From contig NZ_JALQCS010000001.1 in NCBI RefSeq assembly GCF_023277115.1, forward strand, positions 1,978,001-2,042,000: a DNA stretch of 64,000 nt, written 5' to 3'. This DNA is from Acidithiobacillus acidisediminis (lineage in GTDB: Bacteria > Pseudomonadota > Gammaproteobacteria > Acidithiobacillales > Acidithiobacillaceae). The notes beneath the pieces were generated by a model, which did not search any database, was not told the DNA's origin, and saw nothing but the letters and a program-made list of their open reading frames with translations. Position numbers and translations under genes: made by a program. Positions 35,898-44,603 of this stretch are shown here, piece by piece. Within the stretch, counting starts at the first letter, position 1, and the number at the start of each line of letters is the position of its first letter.

Positions 35898-38135
35898 CTA
35901 CCGCGCTAGGAGCGTGGACATTTCCACAGCCGGTATAGGCGGAGAAAACCAGTATCCCTGGGCTTTGCGGATCCCGAGGTCCCGCAACAAGTCGGCCGCC
36001 TGTTCATTCTCTACTCCTTTCGCCACCACCTCTAGTGACAGGCCACTCGCCACATCCATCATGGTGCGAACGTGATGGACCTGCGCGGTGTTTTGCACCA
36101 AGTCCCGCATTACGTCTTGATCCAGCTTAATCCCGGCGCAGGCCAGCTCCGACAAGTAGCCTAACGCCGTAATGCCACTGCGGTAATCATCCAGCGTAAA
36201 ATGAACGCCCAAGCGGCGGCAGCGCTGAATGACCGCGGCCGTGGCCGGGATGTCGCGTAAGGCGACCCGCTCGACAACCTGCAGCCACACTCGCGCCGGA
36301 GAAATCTTTGGGTGACGCGCCAACTCCGCTTGTACAAAAGCGGAGAAACTGGCCTCCTCGAGCTGCACTGCCGACAGATTGATGTGAATATCTAGGAGAT
36401 TTTCCGGATTCTGCCAGGATTCTGCCTGCGCTAGCGCGGTGTCCAAGACCCACCGCCCAACCTCCAGAATCATCCGGGAGCGTTCCAGGTTGGGCAAAAA
36501 ATGTTCCGGACCCAGCAATCCTCGCTCCGGATGTCGCCAGTACAAGAGCGCCTCTGCACCCGTTACGGTATGATCGGTCAGCTCGACGATCGGCTGCCAA
36601 AAGAGCTCGAATTCCTGTCGCTGCTGCGCTAGGCACAGCTCTTGATAGAGCGGCTCTTGTGGCTGTTGGGTATCGATTAGGTCGCGCCCATACAGCTTCC
36701 AGGTATTGCCTCCTAACTCTTTGGCGGCGTACATGGCCAGATCGGCCTGGCGAGTCAAGTCTTCGGCCCCGCCCTCCGAGAAGGGATAAATCACCGCCCC
36801 CATACTGGCACTGACCTGCAATTGGGTTTGCTCCGCTGTTATGGTGCACTGCGCAGCCTGTACAATCCGGGCGGCGACAGCTTCCACTTCTTCGACGTTG
36901 GCAATGTCTTCCACGAGCACCACAAACTCATCGCCCGCATAGCGAATCACGCAGTCCTCTGTCCGCACGACGGCGCACAACTGCCCGGCAATGGTGCACA
37001 ACACGTCGTCACCGCGGTGATGCCCCAACTGGTCATTCACCGGCTTGAATCCATCGAGATCGAGAAAAAAGATGGCTAATAGGCGGTGATGCCGGTCGCA
37101 GCGCGCCATGGCGGCACGCAAACGCTCCTGCAAGGCCCGACGATTGAGCAAATTGGTCAGCAAATCTCGGACCGCCAACCCTTCCATCCGCTGCTCTAGG
37201 CGTTCGCGGTACAGATTGGCGCCCAACAGATCGGCGAGGAGCCGCAGATGGTCCCAGGAGTCCTCCGGAATCCGCAGCGGCCCAGGCTGCTGAAACCAGG
37301 AAATCACCAAAATGCCTGGGGTCTCTTCCGCAGTACGGGCTAAGGGGATCGCCAGACTGGACTGGAGGCCAGCCAACACAAATTCCGCCATCGCCCAGGG
37401 GCTGTGTGGATAATCAGGAAGATAGATCGGCTCCTCCCGCGCAAGCGCGGCCCCCGACACCCCTTCTGTCGCGGGAAATTCCCAGTGCTCGAGGTCTCGA
37501 TACCGCACAGACAAGCCATGGAAGAGCCGATACTGAAGCTTTCCCTCTTCATGCACAATCAATCCCGCACCATCGGCCTCGGCAATGGCACAGGCCAGTT
37601 GCGCGGCCTTCTCAAAAAAGGCTGCGAAGTCAAATTCCTGCAACAAATCCCGCAGCTGACGTACGACGGTATGATGCCGCTCTCTTTCTAGCCCAAACTG
37701 CTGCGCGGATTGGCAAGCATCCAATACGCGTAGAGCAACCGAGGAGGGGAGAGGGCGGATTCTTGTCTGGGGCGCCCAATCGCTTGCTTCGAGCAAGCAG
37801 GTTCGCAACAGGGTAAATGCTTGTGATAGAACTCGACGGGGAACTCCAGACCGCGCTAGTTGTGCACCAAGCGCAATCTGCTCTTCCCAAAACGCCAGAT
37901 CATAGGACCCCGAACAGAGCCGGCGTAACCACGCTATCGTGTAGGGACATACCGCCTCCCGCTGCTCGGTACCGGCAGGGCTGTTGCAGAACAGGAAAAG
38001 TGATGCCAATTGTTGCCTGATTGGGGAAAAGGAACGGGATAAGCTCTTGCGCAGGCGGCAAAGATCCCACTTGTCGGCCAGGGTGAGGGTTGACTCAGGA
38101 TAGAGCCAATGCAGTTCCTCTGGGAGATCACCCAT
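35898..38135 (-). CDS. Sensor-GAF-GGDEF-EAL protein with altered sensor and EAL residues
   Basis: This ~745-residue cytosolic c-di-GMP protein has an N-terminal helical domain that resembles globin-coupled sensors (LARSGVPRRVLSQAFTLLRTCLLE), but the expected proximal His is replaced by Leu. A GAF domain follows (FFEKAAQLACAIAEADGAGLIVHEEGKLQ), then a GGDEF domain with RYAGDEFVVL (AGDEF) and an EAL domain. The EAL domain keeps EALLYW, INLSAVQLEE, LDDYRSGI and IKLDQDV but has VVAKGVENEQ where active enzymes have AEGVE. Cyclase activity is possible; phosphodiesterase activity is doubtful. The start at 38135 (MGDLPEELHW) has AGGAG 6 nt upstream; an ATG at 38156 is an alternative. Confidence 0.82.
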   Translation of the reverse strand: MGDLPEELHWLYPESTLTLADKWDLCRLRKSLSRSFSPIRQQLASLFLFCNSPAGTEQREAVCPYTIAWLRRLCSGSYDLAFWEEQIALGAQLARSGVPRRVLSQAFTLLRTCLLEASDWAPQTRIRPLPSSVALRVLDACQSAQQFGLERERHHTVVRQLRDLLQEFDFAAFFEKAAQLACAIAEADGAGLIVHEEGKLQYRLFHGLSVRYRDLEHWEFPATEGVSGAALAREEPIYLPDYPHSPWAMAEFVLAGLQSSLAIPLARTAEETPGILVISWFQQPGPLRIPEDSWDHLRLLADLLGANLYRERLEQRMEGLAVRDLLTNLLNRRALQERLRAAMARCDRHHRLLAIFFLDLDGFKPVNDQLGHHRGDDVLCTIAGQLCAVVRTEDCVIRYAGDEFVVLVEDIANVEEVEAVAARIVQAAQCTITAEQTQLQVSASMGAVIYPFSEGGAEDLTRQADLAMYAAKELGGNTWKLYGRDLIDTQQPQEPLYQELCLAQQRQEFELFWQPIVELTDHTVTGAEALLYWRHPERGLLGPEHFLPNLERSRMILEVGRWVLDTALAQAESWQNPENLLDIHINLSAVQLEEASFSAFVQAELARHPKISPARVWLQVVERVALRDIPATAAVIQRCRRLGVHFTLDDYRSGITALGYLSELACAGIKLDQDVMRDLVQNTAQVHHVRTMMDVASGLSLEVVAKGVENEQAADLLRDLGIRKAQGYWFSPPIPAVEMSTLLAR

Positions 38136-38352
38136 CTTCATCTCCTGTTTCAGCATGGGGGAAGAGGGTCTCTCCTTTCTCCGTTCCGGGACGCGGCCTA
38201 GCGCCATCAACAATCACCTGGAGATAGGCCTCCAACAACAAAGCATCCACGATCTGTTCTGGCGGCATTCGCCAGCGCTTCGACAGCTCCGCCAGACAAT
38301 GGCGCCGCCAACGCTGGTCCTTTGCTTCGTCGAGGGAAAAAATCTTGCGCAC
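38128..38352 (-). CDS. Small hypothetical protein in the c-di-GMP operon
   Basis: This is a 74-residue protein (MRKIFSLDEAKDQRWRRHCLAELSKRWRMPPEQIVDALLLEAYLQVIVDGARPRPG...) with a helical N-terminal half and a hydrophilic tail. It starts 2 bp after the PilZ gene and overlaps the start of the GAF-GGDEF-EAL gene by 8 nt, so it belongs to a translationally coupled string. No family was recognised. Confidence 0.6.
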   Translation of the reverse strand: MRKIFSLDEAKDQRWRRHCLAELSKRWRMPPEQIVDALLLEAYLQVIVDGARPRPGTEKGETLFPHAETGDEDG

Positions 38353-38354
38353 AG

Positions 38355-39137
38355 CTACAGAATGCTCCCAGAAAAACGGTCCCGGGCGGAGGTGATCACT
38401 TTTTTGATCTGTTCTCCCTTCTTACACAGGTACAGATGTTCCGCCTTGCGTTTCTGCGCTTCCGTGAGTGTAAAGTGGATGCCGTACAGGTAAGGGTAGA
38501 GCGGGTGCAGGATCGACTCTCGTCGAACCACGGTGGCCACCGTTTCACAGGTGCCACACTCCGGGATCTCGAACTCTACCAAAACGGTCTCTCCAGGCTC
38601 CAGAAGCTCTCTATCCAGGAACATCGACGCGCCGCTGGGACTAAAATCATGCAACTTCCCATACAGGGTGCGACCATCCCTCGCTCGCATCAGGATATTC
38701 CCTTCGATCGGCACCCGTCGTTGTTTGCGTGCCGATCTCGCAAGGACGCGGGTGGGGATCTCGAAGGAGTGTATTCCCTGGACGCTATGTTTCCAGCCGG
38801 CGAAGAAGCCCAGGATATTGGGACGTGCCAAAAGAAAGATCAGGGGTTTGCGCAATGGAGGTTCTTCTCCGAGCGACGGATTCACCGTCTCCAAGAGAAA
38901 TTCACGCCCCTCCCAGCCACGAAAGTGACACAGCGTGCCAGCGTCGCCAGATTCGGGGGTGTAAAAAATTGCGCTCTGTCCTTCCGCCGCTCCCAGGTCT
39001 TCAGGATTCGGCAGTAACAACTCCTGGTACCCCACCAAGAAAACCAAGGGGAGAAAGTCGACCAAGGCTAAGTCTCCCCGCTGGGGGAGCAGCAAGGCCA
39101 GTTCGGTGTCATCTTCGCTGAGTGGCATACCCTGCAT
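38355..39137 (-). CDS. PilZ-domain c-di-GMP receptor (YcgR-like)
   Basis: This 260-residue protein has an N-terminal YcgR-like region and a C-terminal PilZ domain with both c-di-GMP-binding motifs: RKQRR (RxxxR, about residue 137) and DFSPSGASM (D/NxSxxG, about residue 164). Such proteins bind c-di-GMP and control motility, pili or polymer secretion. It is the first gene of the set that includes two GGDEF-EAL proteins, so it probably senses their product. No motility or biofilm gene adjoins it in the window, so the output is unknown. Confidence 0.87.
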   Translation of the reverse strand: MQGMPLSEDDTELALLLPQRGDLALVDFLPLVFLVGYQELLLPNPEDLGAAEGQSAIFYTPESGDAGTLCHFRGWEGREFLLETVNPSLGEEPPLRKPLIFLLARPNILGFFAGWKHSVQGIHSFEIPTRVLARSARKQRRVPIEGNILMRARDGRTLYGKLHDFSPSGASMFLDRELLEPGETVLVEFEIPECGTCETVATVVRRESILHPLYPYLYGIHFTLTEAQKRKAEHLYLCKKGEQIKKVITSARDRFSGSIL

Positions 39138-39342
39138 CCAGGTTTTTGTTCTATCCGAGTTACATCATTGTATCATTTTCGATACATATCATCCTCTCTT
39201 TCTCGCCACAATACAAGAAATCCAAATACCCCATCCCCCTCACGCCTAGGCGAGAAGGGCCTAGAGAAACAGTTGTCGGGCGGATTCCTCATGCACAGGT
39301 GAGCGATAGAGTCAGCGATTAGAGAAGCATGAGTTCATTACA

Positions 39343-39559
39343 TCAGGTAGCCGCATGCCGGATCCGCAATTGCAATCGCGTTTTGTCTCGGAAGTAATTT
39401 GCCTCCAGCTCATAAGCTACGTGGACAATTTGCCCAGCTTCCACAGGCATCACGCCGTCATGGACTGCGCCAAACCAGATGGCATCAAATTGATCTGGCC
39501 CAATGCCCATTAACAATTTCAGGTGGCTTCCGTCCCCGACGGCGCGGATTCCGATGATC
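39343..39559 (-). pseudogene. recJ: C-terminal fragment of recJ
   Basis: The minus-strand frame IIGIRAVGDGSHLKLLMG...FDAIWFGAVHDGVMPVEAGQIVHVAYELEANYFRDKTRLQLRIRHAAT matches the OB-like C-terminal end of the single-strand exonuclease RecJ ('RxVG..HLKL...daIaFg...Y.le.N.yrg...lQl'). Only ~72 residues remain. An IS3-family end at 39560 cuts it off. Confidence 0.8.
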
Positions 39560-39870
39560 TGAACCACCCCGGATTTTGAGGAGGCTCCTTTTTCCAAGAG
39601 AATGGAGCCATGATGAACAAAGCTAAAGCACCCAAATATTCCCCTGAAGTTCGCGAACGCGCGGTGCGCATGGTGCAGGAACACCGCGGCGAGTATTCTT
39701 CGCCCTGGGCGGCAGTGGAGTCTATTGCTCCTAAGATCGGCTGTTCGCCCCATACCTTGCATGAATGGGTTAAACGGCATGAAGTCGATACCGGATTGCG
39801 CGACGGCGTCACCAGCGCGGTCGCTTCCTCGAACAATCGCTGTTCTGTCTTCCAGAACAAACTAGGCTGA
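39560..39870 (+). pseudogene. IS3-family element remnant: left end and truncated orfA
   Basis: The inverted-repeat end TGAACCACCCCGGATTTTGAG at 39560 is nearly identical to the end of the IS3 element at 54127-55454. OrfA begins at 39610 with [20 protein letters not shown] and continues through the HTH to GLRDGVTS. There the similarity to the intact orfA stops, and the frame runs into unrelated sequence (AVASSNNRC...). OrfB is missing. Confidence 0.85.
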
Positions 39871-39944
39871 CCCTCCTTCAGGCCCCCGAAGCCCCGAGAG
39901 ATGTGAACCGCCACTCCACTGTTCATTGGTCGAGGCTCCTTCAT
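39816..39944 (-). pseudogene. Short coding fragment between two IS remnants, unknown
   Basis: An ATG at 39944 opens [43 protein letters not shown] before reaching the broken IS3 orfA. The composition looks protein-coding but no family was recognised. It could be the 5' end of a gene whose remainder was replaced by the IS3 element. Confidence 0.35.
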
Positions 39945-39952
39945 CGGTTTAG

Positions 39953-41130
39953 GGAGCCTCTGAACTGGCACAAAAATTGTGGGGGTTTGCACGGCTTTTG
40001 ACACATGGAGCCATTTCGGTGACGAAAATCGTCATTTTTTGTCCCCGGATGGGCAAACAGGGAAATCGCGGCCTTTGCACTGGCCCATTTTCCCTCTTTG
40101 GACGGATTACGCCTGTAGCCAGCATAACTCTCGTCGCTTCATGTAGAGGTTGACCAGGGCAAACAGCGTGGTCAGCTGGGCGCCATTCTTGGCCAGTCCA
40201 CGATAGCGGGTCTTGCGGTAGCCGAACTGGCACTTCAGTACCCGAAAGGCGTGCTCCCCCAGGGCCCGTATCCGCGCCACGCTCCGATTATAACATTATA
40301 GAGCGGCCAATCCGGTCTTTTGCCCCGGATATCGACGCAAGGCCACAGCATCCTGGGTTCCTTGCTTGGCCAGGCACTCATGGACCGACGGATAGTCATA
40401 CCCCCGATCGGCAAGGACTACCGCTTCCTCTCCCGTCAGCAATCGGTCCAGCACTTGGTGGTCCGGGACCTTCGCCGCCGTGACCTCCACCGCCTCGACG
40501 ACGCCTTGCAGATCGGTCGCCACATGGGCCTTCATCCCGAAGTACCACTGGTTACCCTTCTTCGTCGAGCTCATCTCTGGATCCCGGTTCTGGTCCCGAT
40601 TTTTGGTGGAACTCGGCGCATGGATGAGGGTGGCGTCTACCATCTTGCCTTCGGCAAGCAGCAGACCTTTCTCTCGCAGGACCCCTTGCACCTCGGCGAA
40701 GATGGCCGAAGCCAGATCCTGGCGTTCCAGCAGGCGCCGGAATTTGAGAATGGTCGTTTCATCGGGAACCCAGTCTCGGCCCAGATCGATGCCTACGAAT
40801 TGTCGCAGCAGCGGGATTTCATAGAGTGCTTCCTCCATGCCGGGATCGGAATAGGCGTACCATTGCTGTAGGAAGTGAATGCGCAGCATCCGCTCCAATG
40901 GCATCGGTTTGCGCCCACGGCCACCGCGAGGATAGTGCGGCTCAATCAGGGCCACCAGCCGTGCCCAGGGAACGACGGCGTCCATCTCCGCCAGAAAGCG
41001 CTCCCGCTTGGTCTGCTTCCGGCGACGGGAAAGATCCTGCTGTTCCGCAAAGGTCATCTGCCCAGACATGTCACTTTCCTCCGCATCCCTGACGCCAATC
41101 AGTATACCAGAGCCCTAGATCAGAAACTCC
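39953..41130 (-). mobile_element. IS5-family insertion sequence, copy a (transposase inactivated)
   Basis: The 1178-bp element is bounded by TTAG on both sides (39949-39952 and 41131-41134), the YTAR-type target duplication of the IS5 group. The ends are GGAGCCTCTGAACTGG on the left and the complement of GGAGTTTCTGATC on the right. It shares the middle TTAG with the next element. Confidence 0.88.
40107..41069 (-). pseudogene. IS5-group transposase with a premature stop
   Basis: The frame starts MSGQMTFAEQQDLSRRRKQTK and encodes a DDE core (GKMVDATLIHAPSSTKN, ADRGYDYPSVHE). A TAA at about 40294-40296 (after GQKTGLAAL) interrupts it. The same frame resumes directly with YNRSVARIRALGEHAFRVLKCQFGYRKTRYRGLAKNG to the normal end at 40107, so one nonsense change has inactivated an otherwise complete gene of about 320 codons. 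Confidence 0.88.
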
Positions 41131-41134
41131 TTAG

Positions 41135-42326
41135 GGAACCTCTGAACTGGCCCTAAAAATCGTCGGGTTTTGCATAGCGTTTGACACACAGATCGACTTT
41201 CGGCGACGAAAATCGTCATTTTCGCCCCCAGAGGGGCAAAAGGGCACCCTGCGGCCTCTGCGCTGGCCCATTTTCCCCTCTTTGGACGGATTACGCCTCT
41301 AGCCAGCATAGCTCTCGTCGCTTCATGTAGAGGTTGACCAGGGCAAACAGTGTGGTCAGTTGAGCGCCATTCTTGGTCAGTCCTCGATAGCGGGTCTTGC
41401 GGAAGCCAAACTGGCACTTCAAGACGCGAAAGGCATGTTCCCCCCGTGCGCGAAGGCGTGCCACGCTACGATTGAAGCGCTGCAGGGCTTGTAGCCCCTT
41501 TTGCTGACCCGGATAACGCCGCCGGGCGACGGCATCCTGAATGCCGTGCCCTTTCAGAAATTCGTGAACCTGGGGATAGTCGTAGCCTCGATCCGCCAGA
41601 ACGACTGGCTCGTCGCCGGTGAGTAGGTCTTCCAACACTTGATGGTCCGGGACATTGGCAGCCGTGACCTCAACGCTCTGGACCAGGCCTTGGGTGTCCG
41701 TCGCCACATGGGCCTTCATGCCGAAATACCACTGATTCCCTTTCTTGGTTTGATGCATCTCCGGGTCCCGTTTGTGGTCACGGTTTTTGGTGGAGCTGGG
41801 GGCATGAATGAGGGTGGCATCCACCATCTTGCCTTCCTGGAGAATGAGGTGCGCGGCGTCCAGCAGTTCTTGGACCTCGGCAAAAATCTGTTGCGCCAAG
41901 CCGTGCTTTTCCAGCAGGCGACGAAAACGCAGAATGGTGGACTCGTCGGGGATCAGGTCACGGCCAGTGTCGATGCCGGCAAAGGAGCGCAGCAAGGGAA
42001 TTTCGTGCAGGGCTTCTTCCATGCCAGGGTCGGAGTAGGCATACCACTGCTGCAAGAAATGGATGCGCAGCATCTGTTCTAGGGGCATGGGTTTGCGCCC
42101 CCCACGGGGACCGGCCTTGGGATAGCAGGGCTCAATGAGGGCAACCAGCCGTTGCCAAGGAACTACTTGATCCATTTCCCGGAGGAAACGCTCTCGTTTG
42201 GTCTCCTTGTGCCGGCGTTCCAACCCTGCGTTTTCCGCAAACGTCATCTGCCCTGCCATGTGTATTGCCTCCGGTCCCTTGCTGCTATGGCTCAGATTAT
42301 ATCAGATTGAGTTGTGCAGAGATTCC
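41135..42326 (-). mobile_element. IS5-family insertion sequence, copy b (apparently intact)
   Basis: The 1192-bp element is flanked by TTAG at 41131-41134 and 42327-42330. Ends are GGAACCTCTGAACTGG and the complement of GGAATCTCTGCACAAC. It is related to but clearly different from copy a (protein N-terminus MAGQMTFAENAGLERRHKETK). Confidence 0.9.
41291..42259 (-). CDS. IS5-group DDE transposase
   Basis: This 322-residue transposase has the IS5 N-terminal domain (MLRIHFLQQWYAYSDPGMEEALHEIPLLRSFAGID), then the catalytic segments GKMVDATLIHAPSSTKN (first Asp), LADRGYDYPQVHEFL (second Asp) and RARGEHAFRVLKCQFGFRKTRYRGL (the family's Y/x-E...K/R signature with the catalytic Glu). No interruption is seen, and it is the likely active relative of the broken neighbour. 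Confidence 0.92.
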   Translation of the reverse strand: MAGQMTFAENAGLERRHKETKRERFLREMDQVVPWQRLVALIEPCYPKAGPRGGRKPMPLEQMLRIHFLQQWYAYSDPGMEEALHEIPLLRSFAGIDTGRDLIPDESTILRFRRLLEKHGLAQQIFAEVQELLDAAHLILQEGKMVDATLIHAPSSTKNRDHKRDPEMHQTKKGNQWYFGMKAHVATDTQGLVQSVEVTAANVPDHQVLEDLLTGDEPVVLADRGYDYPQVHEFLKGHGIQDAVARRRYPGQQKGLQALQRFNRSVARLRARGEHAFRVLKCQFGFRKTRYRGLTKNGAQLTTLFALVNLYMKRRELCWLEA

Positions 42327-42536
42327 TTAGTGGAACATACTATTCCATAACCAGCTAATGTCAATTATATTATTACCAATATCTGAACATTTTTTTGCAT
42401 CAGTTTCCTTCATTCTGCTCGGACGAAGACTGCCTGCCTGAACTGGTTTCTCAAGTCGTTATTGAAGGTTCATATTGCAGACCCATAAATCCAGAGATGG
42501 CACCATTGGTGCCAAGCATGCAACAAGGAACCAACT

Positions 42537-42680
42537 ATGAAATCCGCCAGTGATAAGCGGCAAGCGAAAGTGAAATTTAGAAAAAAAGAAGACTTGGTTA
42601 AGTTGCCAAAAATACCAAACAAGCTGATGGATGATATCGGAATATTTCTTGAAAGTGAGATTAACGGAAAAATTCAATAG
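42537..42680 (+). CDS. Small basic protein (47 residues), AT-rich
   Basis: ATG at 42537 with AAGGA 8 nt upstream opens a lysine-rich frame of 47 residues: KFRKKEDLVKLPKIPNKLMD is its centre and it ends EINGKIQ. It lies 29 bp upstream of the YkgJ-family gene in a stretch visibly richer in A+T than the surroundings. No family was recognised. The good ribosome-binding site and spacing support it as a real gene. Confidence 0.5.
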   Translation: MKSASDKRQAKVKFRKKEDLVKLPKIPNKLMDDIGIFLESEINGKIQ

Positions 42681-42709
42681 AAAATAAAATATCTGCAATA
42701 TATACTGCA

Positions 42710-43132
42710 ATGCAGAGATTTGCGGATGAATTATTTTCATCTTTCTCAGTTTGCCAAAAGGGGTGCAGTCATTGTTGCAAATATGATGTTGTGGTTGGTC
42801 GCCTAGAGGCTAAATATATCTCTCTAAAAACCAATAAGAATATTGATATTGGTAATTCTATTACAACTAATCATAACTCGGATTGTCCATTCTTGCTGAA
42901 AAAAGGTGAATGTGGAATATATGAATATCGACCAATAGTATGTCGTACTTTACATACCCTTGATGATCCTTCGTATTGCTCTACACCAGATATTCCCCAC
43001 CAACTGTATGGGGTATCTGGTGGTTTGGGCGTTGGTTTCTATGAAAATGTGCAGCGTGCGTTTTTTATGCTTACTGATAGTGTCTGTGCGCCGCGCGGAA
43101 AACGCGATATACGTGATTGGTTCCCGGATTAG
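42710..43132 (+). CDS. YkgJ-family cysteine-cluster protein
   Basis: This 140-residue protein has the CxxGCxxCC pattern (CQKGCSHCCKYDVVV) near residues 15-24 and the later CPFL...GECGIYEYRPIVCRTLH cluster of the YkgJ (Zn/Fe-chelating, CxxCxxCC) family, whose biochemical function is unsettled. It is preceded by a 47-residue basic protein. The base composition is AT-rich relative to the IS elements and operons around it, suggesting separate acquisition. Confidence 0.82.
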   Translation: MQRFADELFSSFSVCQKGCSHCCKYDVVVGRLEAKYISLKTNKNIDIGNSITTNHNSDCPFLLKKGECGIYEYRPIVCRTLHTLDDPSYCSTPDIPHQLYGVSGGLGVGFYENVQRAFFMLTDSVCAPRGKRDIRDWFPD

Positions 43133-43314
43133 TCTTGGAAATGGTTCGCCACCATAAAGTAGTTGTTAGACTTTTTCGCCTCTATGTTCGCCTTATCGGC
43201 AGGATGGAATGTAAAAAACGGCTTGCCTTGTTCTTGAATAGTTATCATCCCATATCTGGTCTTTCCAATTACAGCCTTGTGGTTTTTAAGACCTTTCATA
43301 GAAAACTGCTTCAT
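43129..43314 (-). CDS. Small hypothetical protein (61 residues)
   Basis: ATG at 43314 with GGGAG 8 nt upstream opens MKQFSMKGLKNHKAVIGKTR and continues GMITIQEQGKPFFTFHPADKANIEAKK. The frame is a basic small protein with a strand-like centre; no family was recognised. It converges with the YkgJ gene, overlapping its last codon. It shares the AT-rich composition of that pair. Confidence 0.5.
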   Translation of the reverse strand: MKQFSMKGLKNHKAVIGKTRYGMITIQEQGKPFFTFHPADKANIEAKKSNNYFMVANHFQD

Positions 43315-43352
43315 TTTCAATTCTCCCTTGCCCGGCCAGGATGCAATTAACC

Positions 43353-43376
43353 AAAAAAGCCAGCACGGGGCTGGCT
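43353..43376 (-). terminator. Rho-independent terminator downstream of ssb
   Basis: On the minus strand the stem AGCCAGC / GCTGGCT with a 5-nt loop is followed by TTTTTTGG. It lies 60 bp past the ssb stop codon, closing the leftward replication operon. Confidence 0.75.
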
Positions 43377-43435
43377 AATAGCCGCAAAACAACCGCTACA
43401 ACACAGGGGTATAGATCAGCGTCTGGCAGGATAGC

Positions 43436-43957
43436 TTACAGCCATCGTTCTGCCCGGCGCCGGTGGCGGTCAACACCCTCCACCACTGCGCAGGTGATGA
43501 ACGGGATCTCGTCGTCCGGGTCGTCCCCCAAATACTGAGGGTCAGGGCCTGCAGGGGGAAGGGCGCTTGCACCAGATCCGGACTGTCCGCGATGGGTGCC
43601 TGCACTGTTTCCAGATTCAGGATCATGGCGCCCACCAATGAGATTCAGGCGGTCGCACACAATTTCAGTGGTGTATCGATCCTGTCCATCCCGGTCGGTC
43701 CATTTCCGGGTCTGAATCCGGCCCTCAACATAGGCTTGACTTCCCTTTCTGAGGTACTCCCCGGCAATCTCTGCCAAGCGGCCCCAAAGTACAACACGGT
43801 GCCACTCTGTGCGCTCCTGGCGATTCCCATCACGATCCTTGAAGGACTCGCTCGTTGCAATGGAAAGCGTCGCCACGGCCTTCCCATCTGGCATATATCG
43901 CATCTCTGGGTTTTGCCCGAGATACCCCAACAAGATCATCTTATTGACACCCGACAT
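43436..43957 (-). CDS. ssb: Single-stranded DNA-binding protein SSB
   Basis: This 173-residue protein has an OB-fold core ([35 protein letters not shown]...[37 protein letters not shown]) that coats single-stranded DNA and recruits replication proteins. After a Gly/Pro-rich linker it has the acidic tip DDPDDEIPF, normally the last residues of SSB. Here a further ~21 residues ([20 protein letters not shown]) follow, so the partner-binding tip is internal. GGAGGG precedes the ATG. It is the last gene of the leftward phage/plasmid-like operon. Confidence 0.92.
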   Translation of the reverse strand: MSGVNKMILLGYLGQNPEMRYMPDGKAVATLSIATSESFKDRDGNRQERTEWHRVVLWGRLAEIAGEYLRKGSQAYVEGRIQTRKWTDRDGQDRYTTEIVCDRLNLIGGRHDPESGNSAGTHRGQSGSGASALPPAGPDPQYLGDDPDDEIPFITCAVVEGVDRHRRRAERWL

Positions 43958-44009
43958 ATCCGCGTTCCCTCCTGAATATCAGTCCATTGTGGTATAGATC
44001 AACTATGGG

Positions 44010-44603
44010 TCAGCCAAGCCGTGGCAGGGGATAACCCACTTGCCGGAAAAACGATCCCACCGCTTCTTCCAGCCCGCCAAATTCATGGATGCCATCGGGA
44101 GTTTCCTCCTGCTCGCAATACCGAATTCGGGCAATGAATGGCACCATCACATCGCGGGCCTCCACGCAGTGAACCAGAAGATCGTCTGCGAAGAAATGCG
44201 GGCGACACTGTGATAGCCCTCCCTTCTTTGTGGCACGCACGGCGATCATCTGCGCGCCGGATAGACCCCAGCGGTCCAAACACCATCGCCGCTGCTGCTC
44301 GGCATACTCATTCGGCAGGCAGGTCAACACCGTCACCGAATGACCCATGTCCAAAAGCATCCGGGCAACAGTGATCCCTTCCTGAATCGGGGGTACCCGG
44401 CGCCAACCCTCTGTGACATCCCACGCGGCCCACGCTTTGGCGACAGATGCCGTGGGTAAGCCATATCGGGCGCCCAGGTCGTAAACAGGATCAACGACTT
44501 CCATGCGGCGATCCAGCACCCTCTCAGTACAGCCGCGCCAGGCGCGGTCAAAATTCAACAATACGCCATCGGCATCCAACACAAAACGGTATTTCCTCAA
44601 CAC
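44010..44603 (-). CDS. HAD-superfamily 5'-nucleotidase-like phosphatase
   Basis: This 197-residue protein has the HAD nucleophile motif LDADGVLLNFD (D10 and D12) and VTVLTCLPNEYAEQQRRWCLD (motif II region), followed by FFADDLLVHCVEA (acidic motif). The length and motif spacing fit deoxy-nucleotidases (NT5C type) used by phages in nucleotide metabolism. It overlaps the Dam methylase stop by 7 nt and precedes ssb. A role in recycling or shaping the nucleotide pool is inferred. Confidence 0.72.
   Translation of the reverse strand: MLRKYRFVLDADGVLLNFDRAWRGCTERVLDRRMEVVDPVYDLGARYGLPTASVAKAWAAWDVTEGWRRVPPIQEGITVARMLLDMGHSVTVLTCLPNEYAEQQRRWCLDRWGLSGAQMIAVRATKKGGLSQCRPHFFADDLLVHCVEARDVMVPFIARIRYCEQEETPDGIHEFGGLEEAVGSFFRQVGYPLPRLG

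Noticed and set aside
39343-39780. 145-residue minus-strand frame as one gene
   Set aside because: The N-terminal part is the antisense of the IS3 end and orfA; only the C-terminal ~72 codons are recJ-like.
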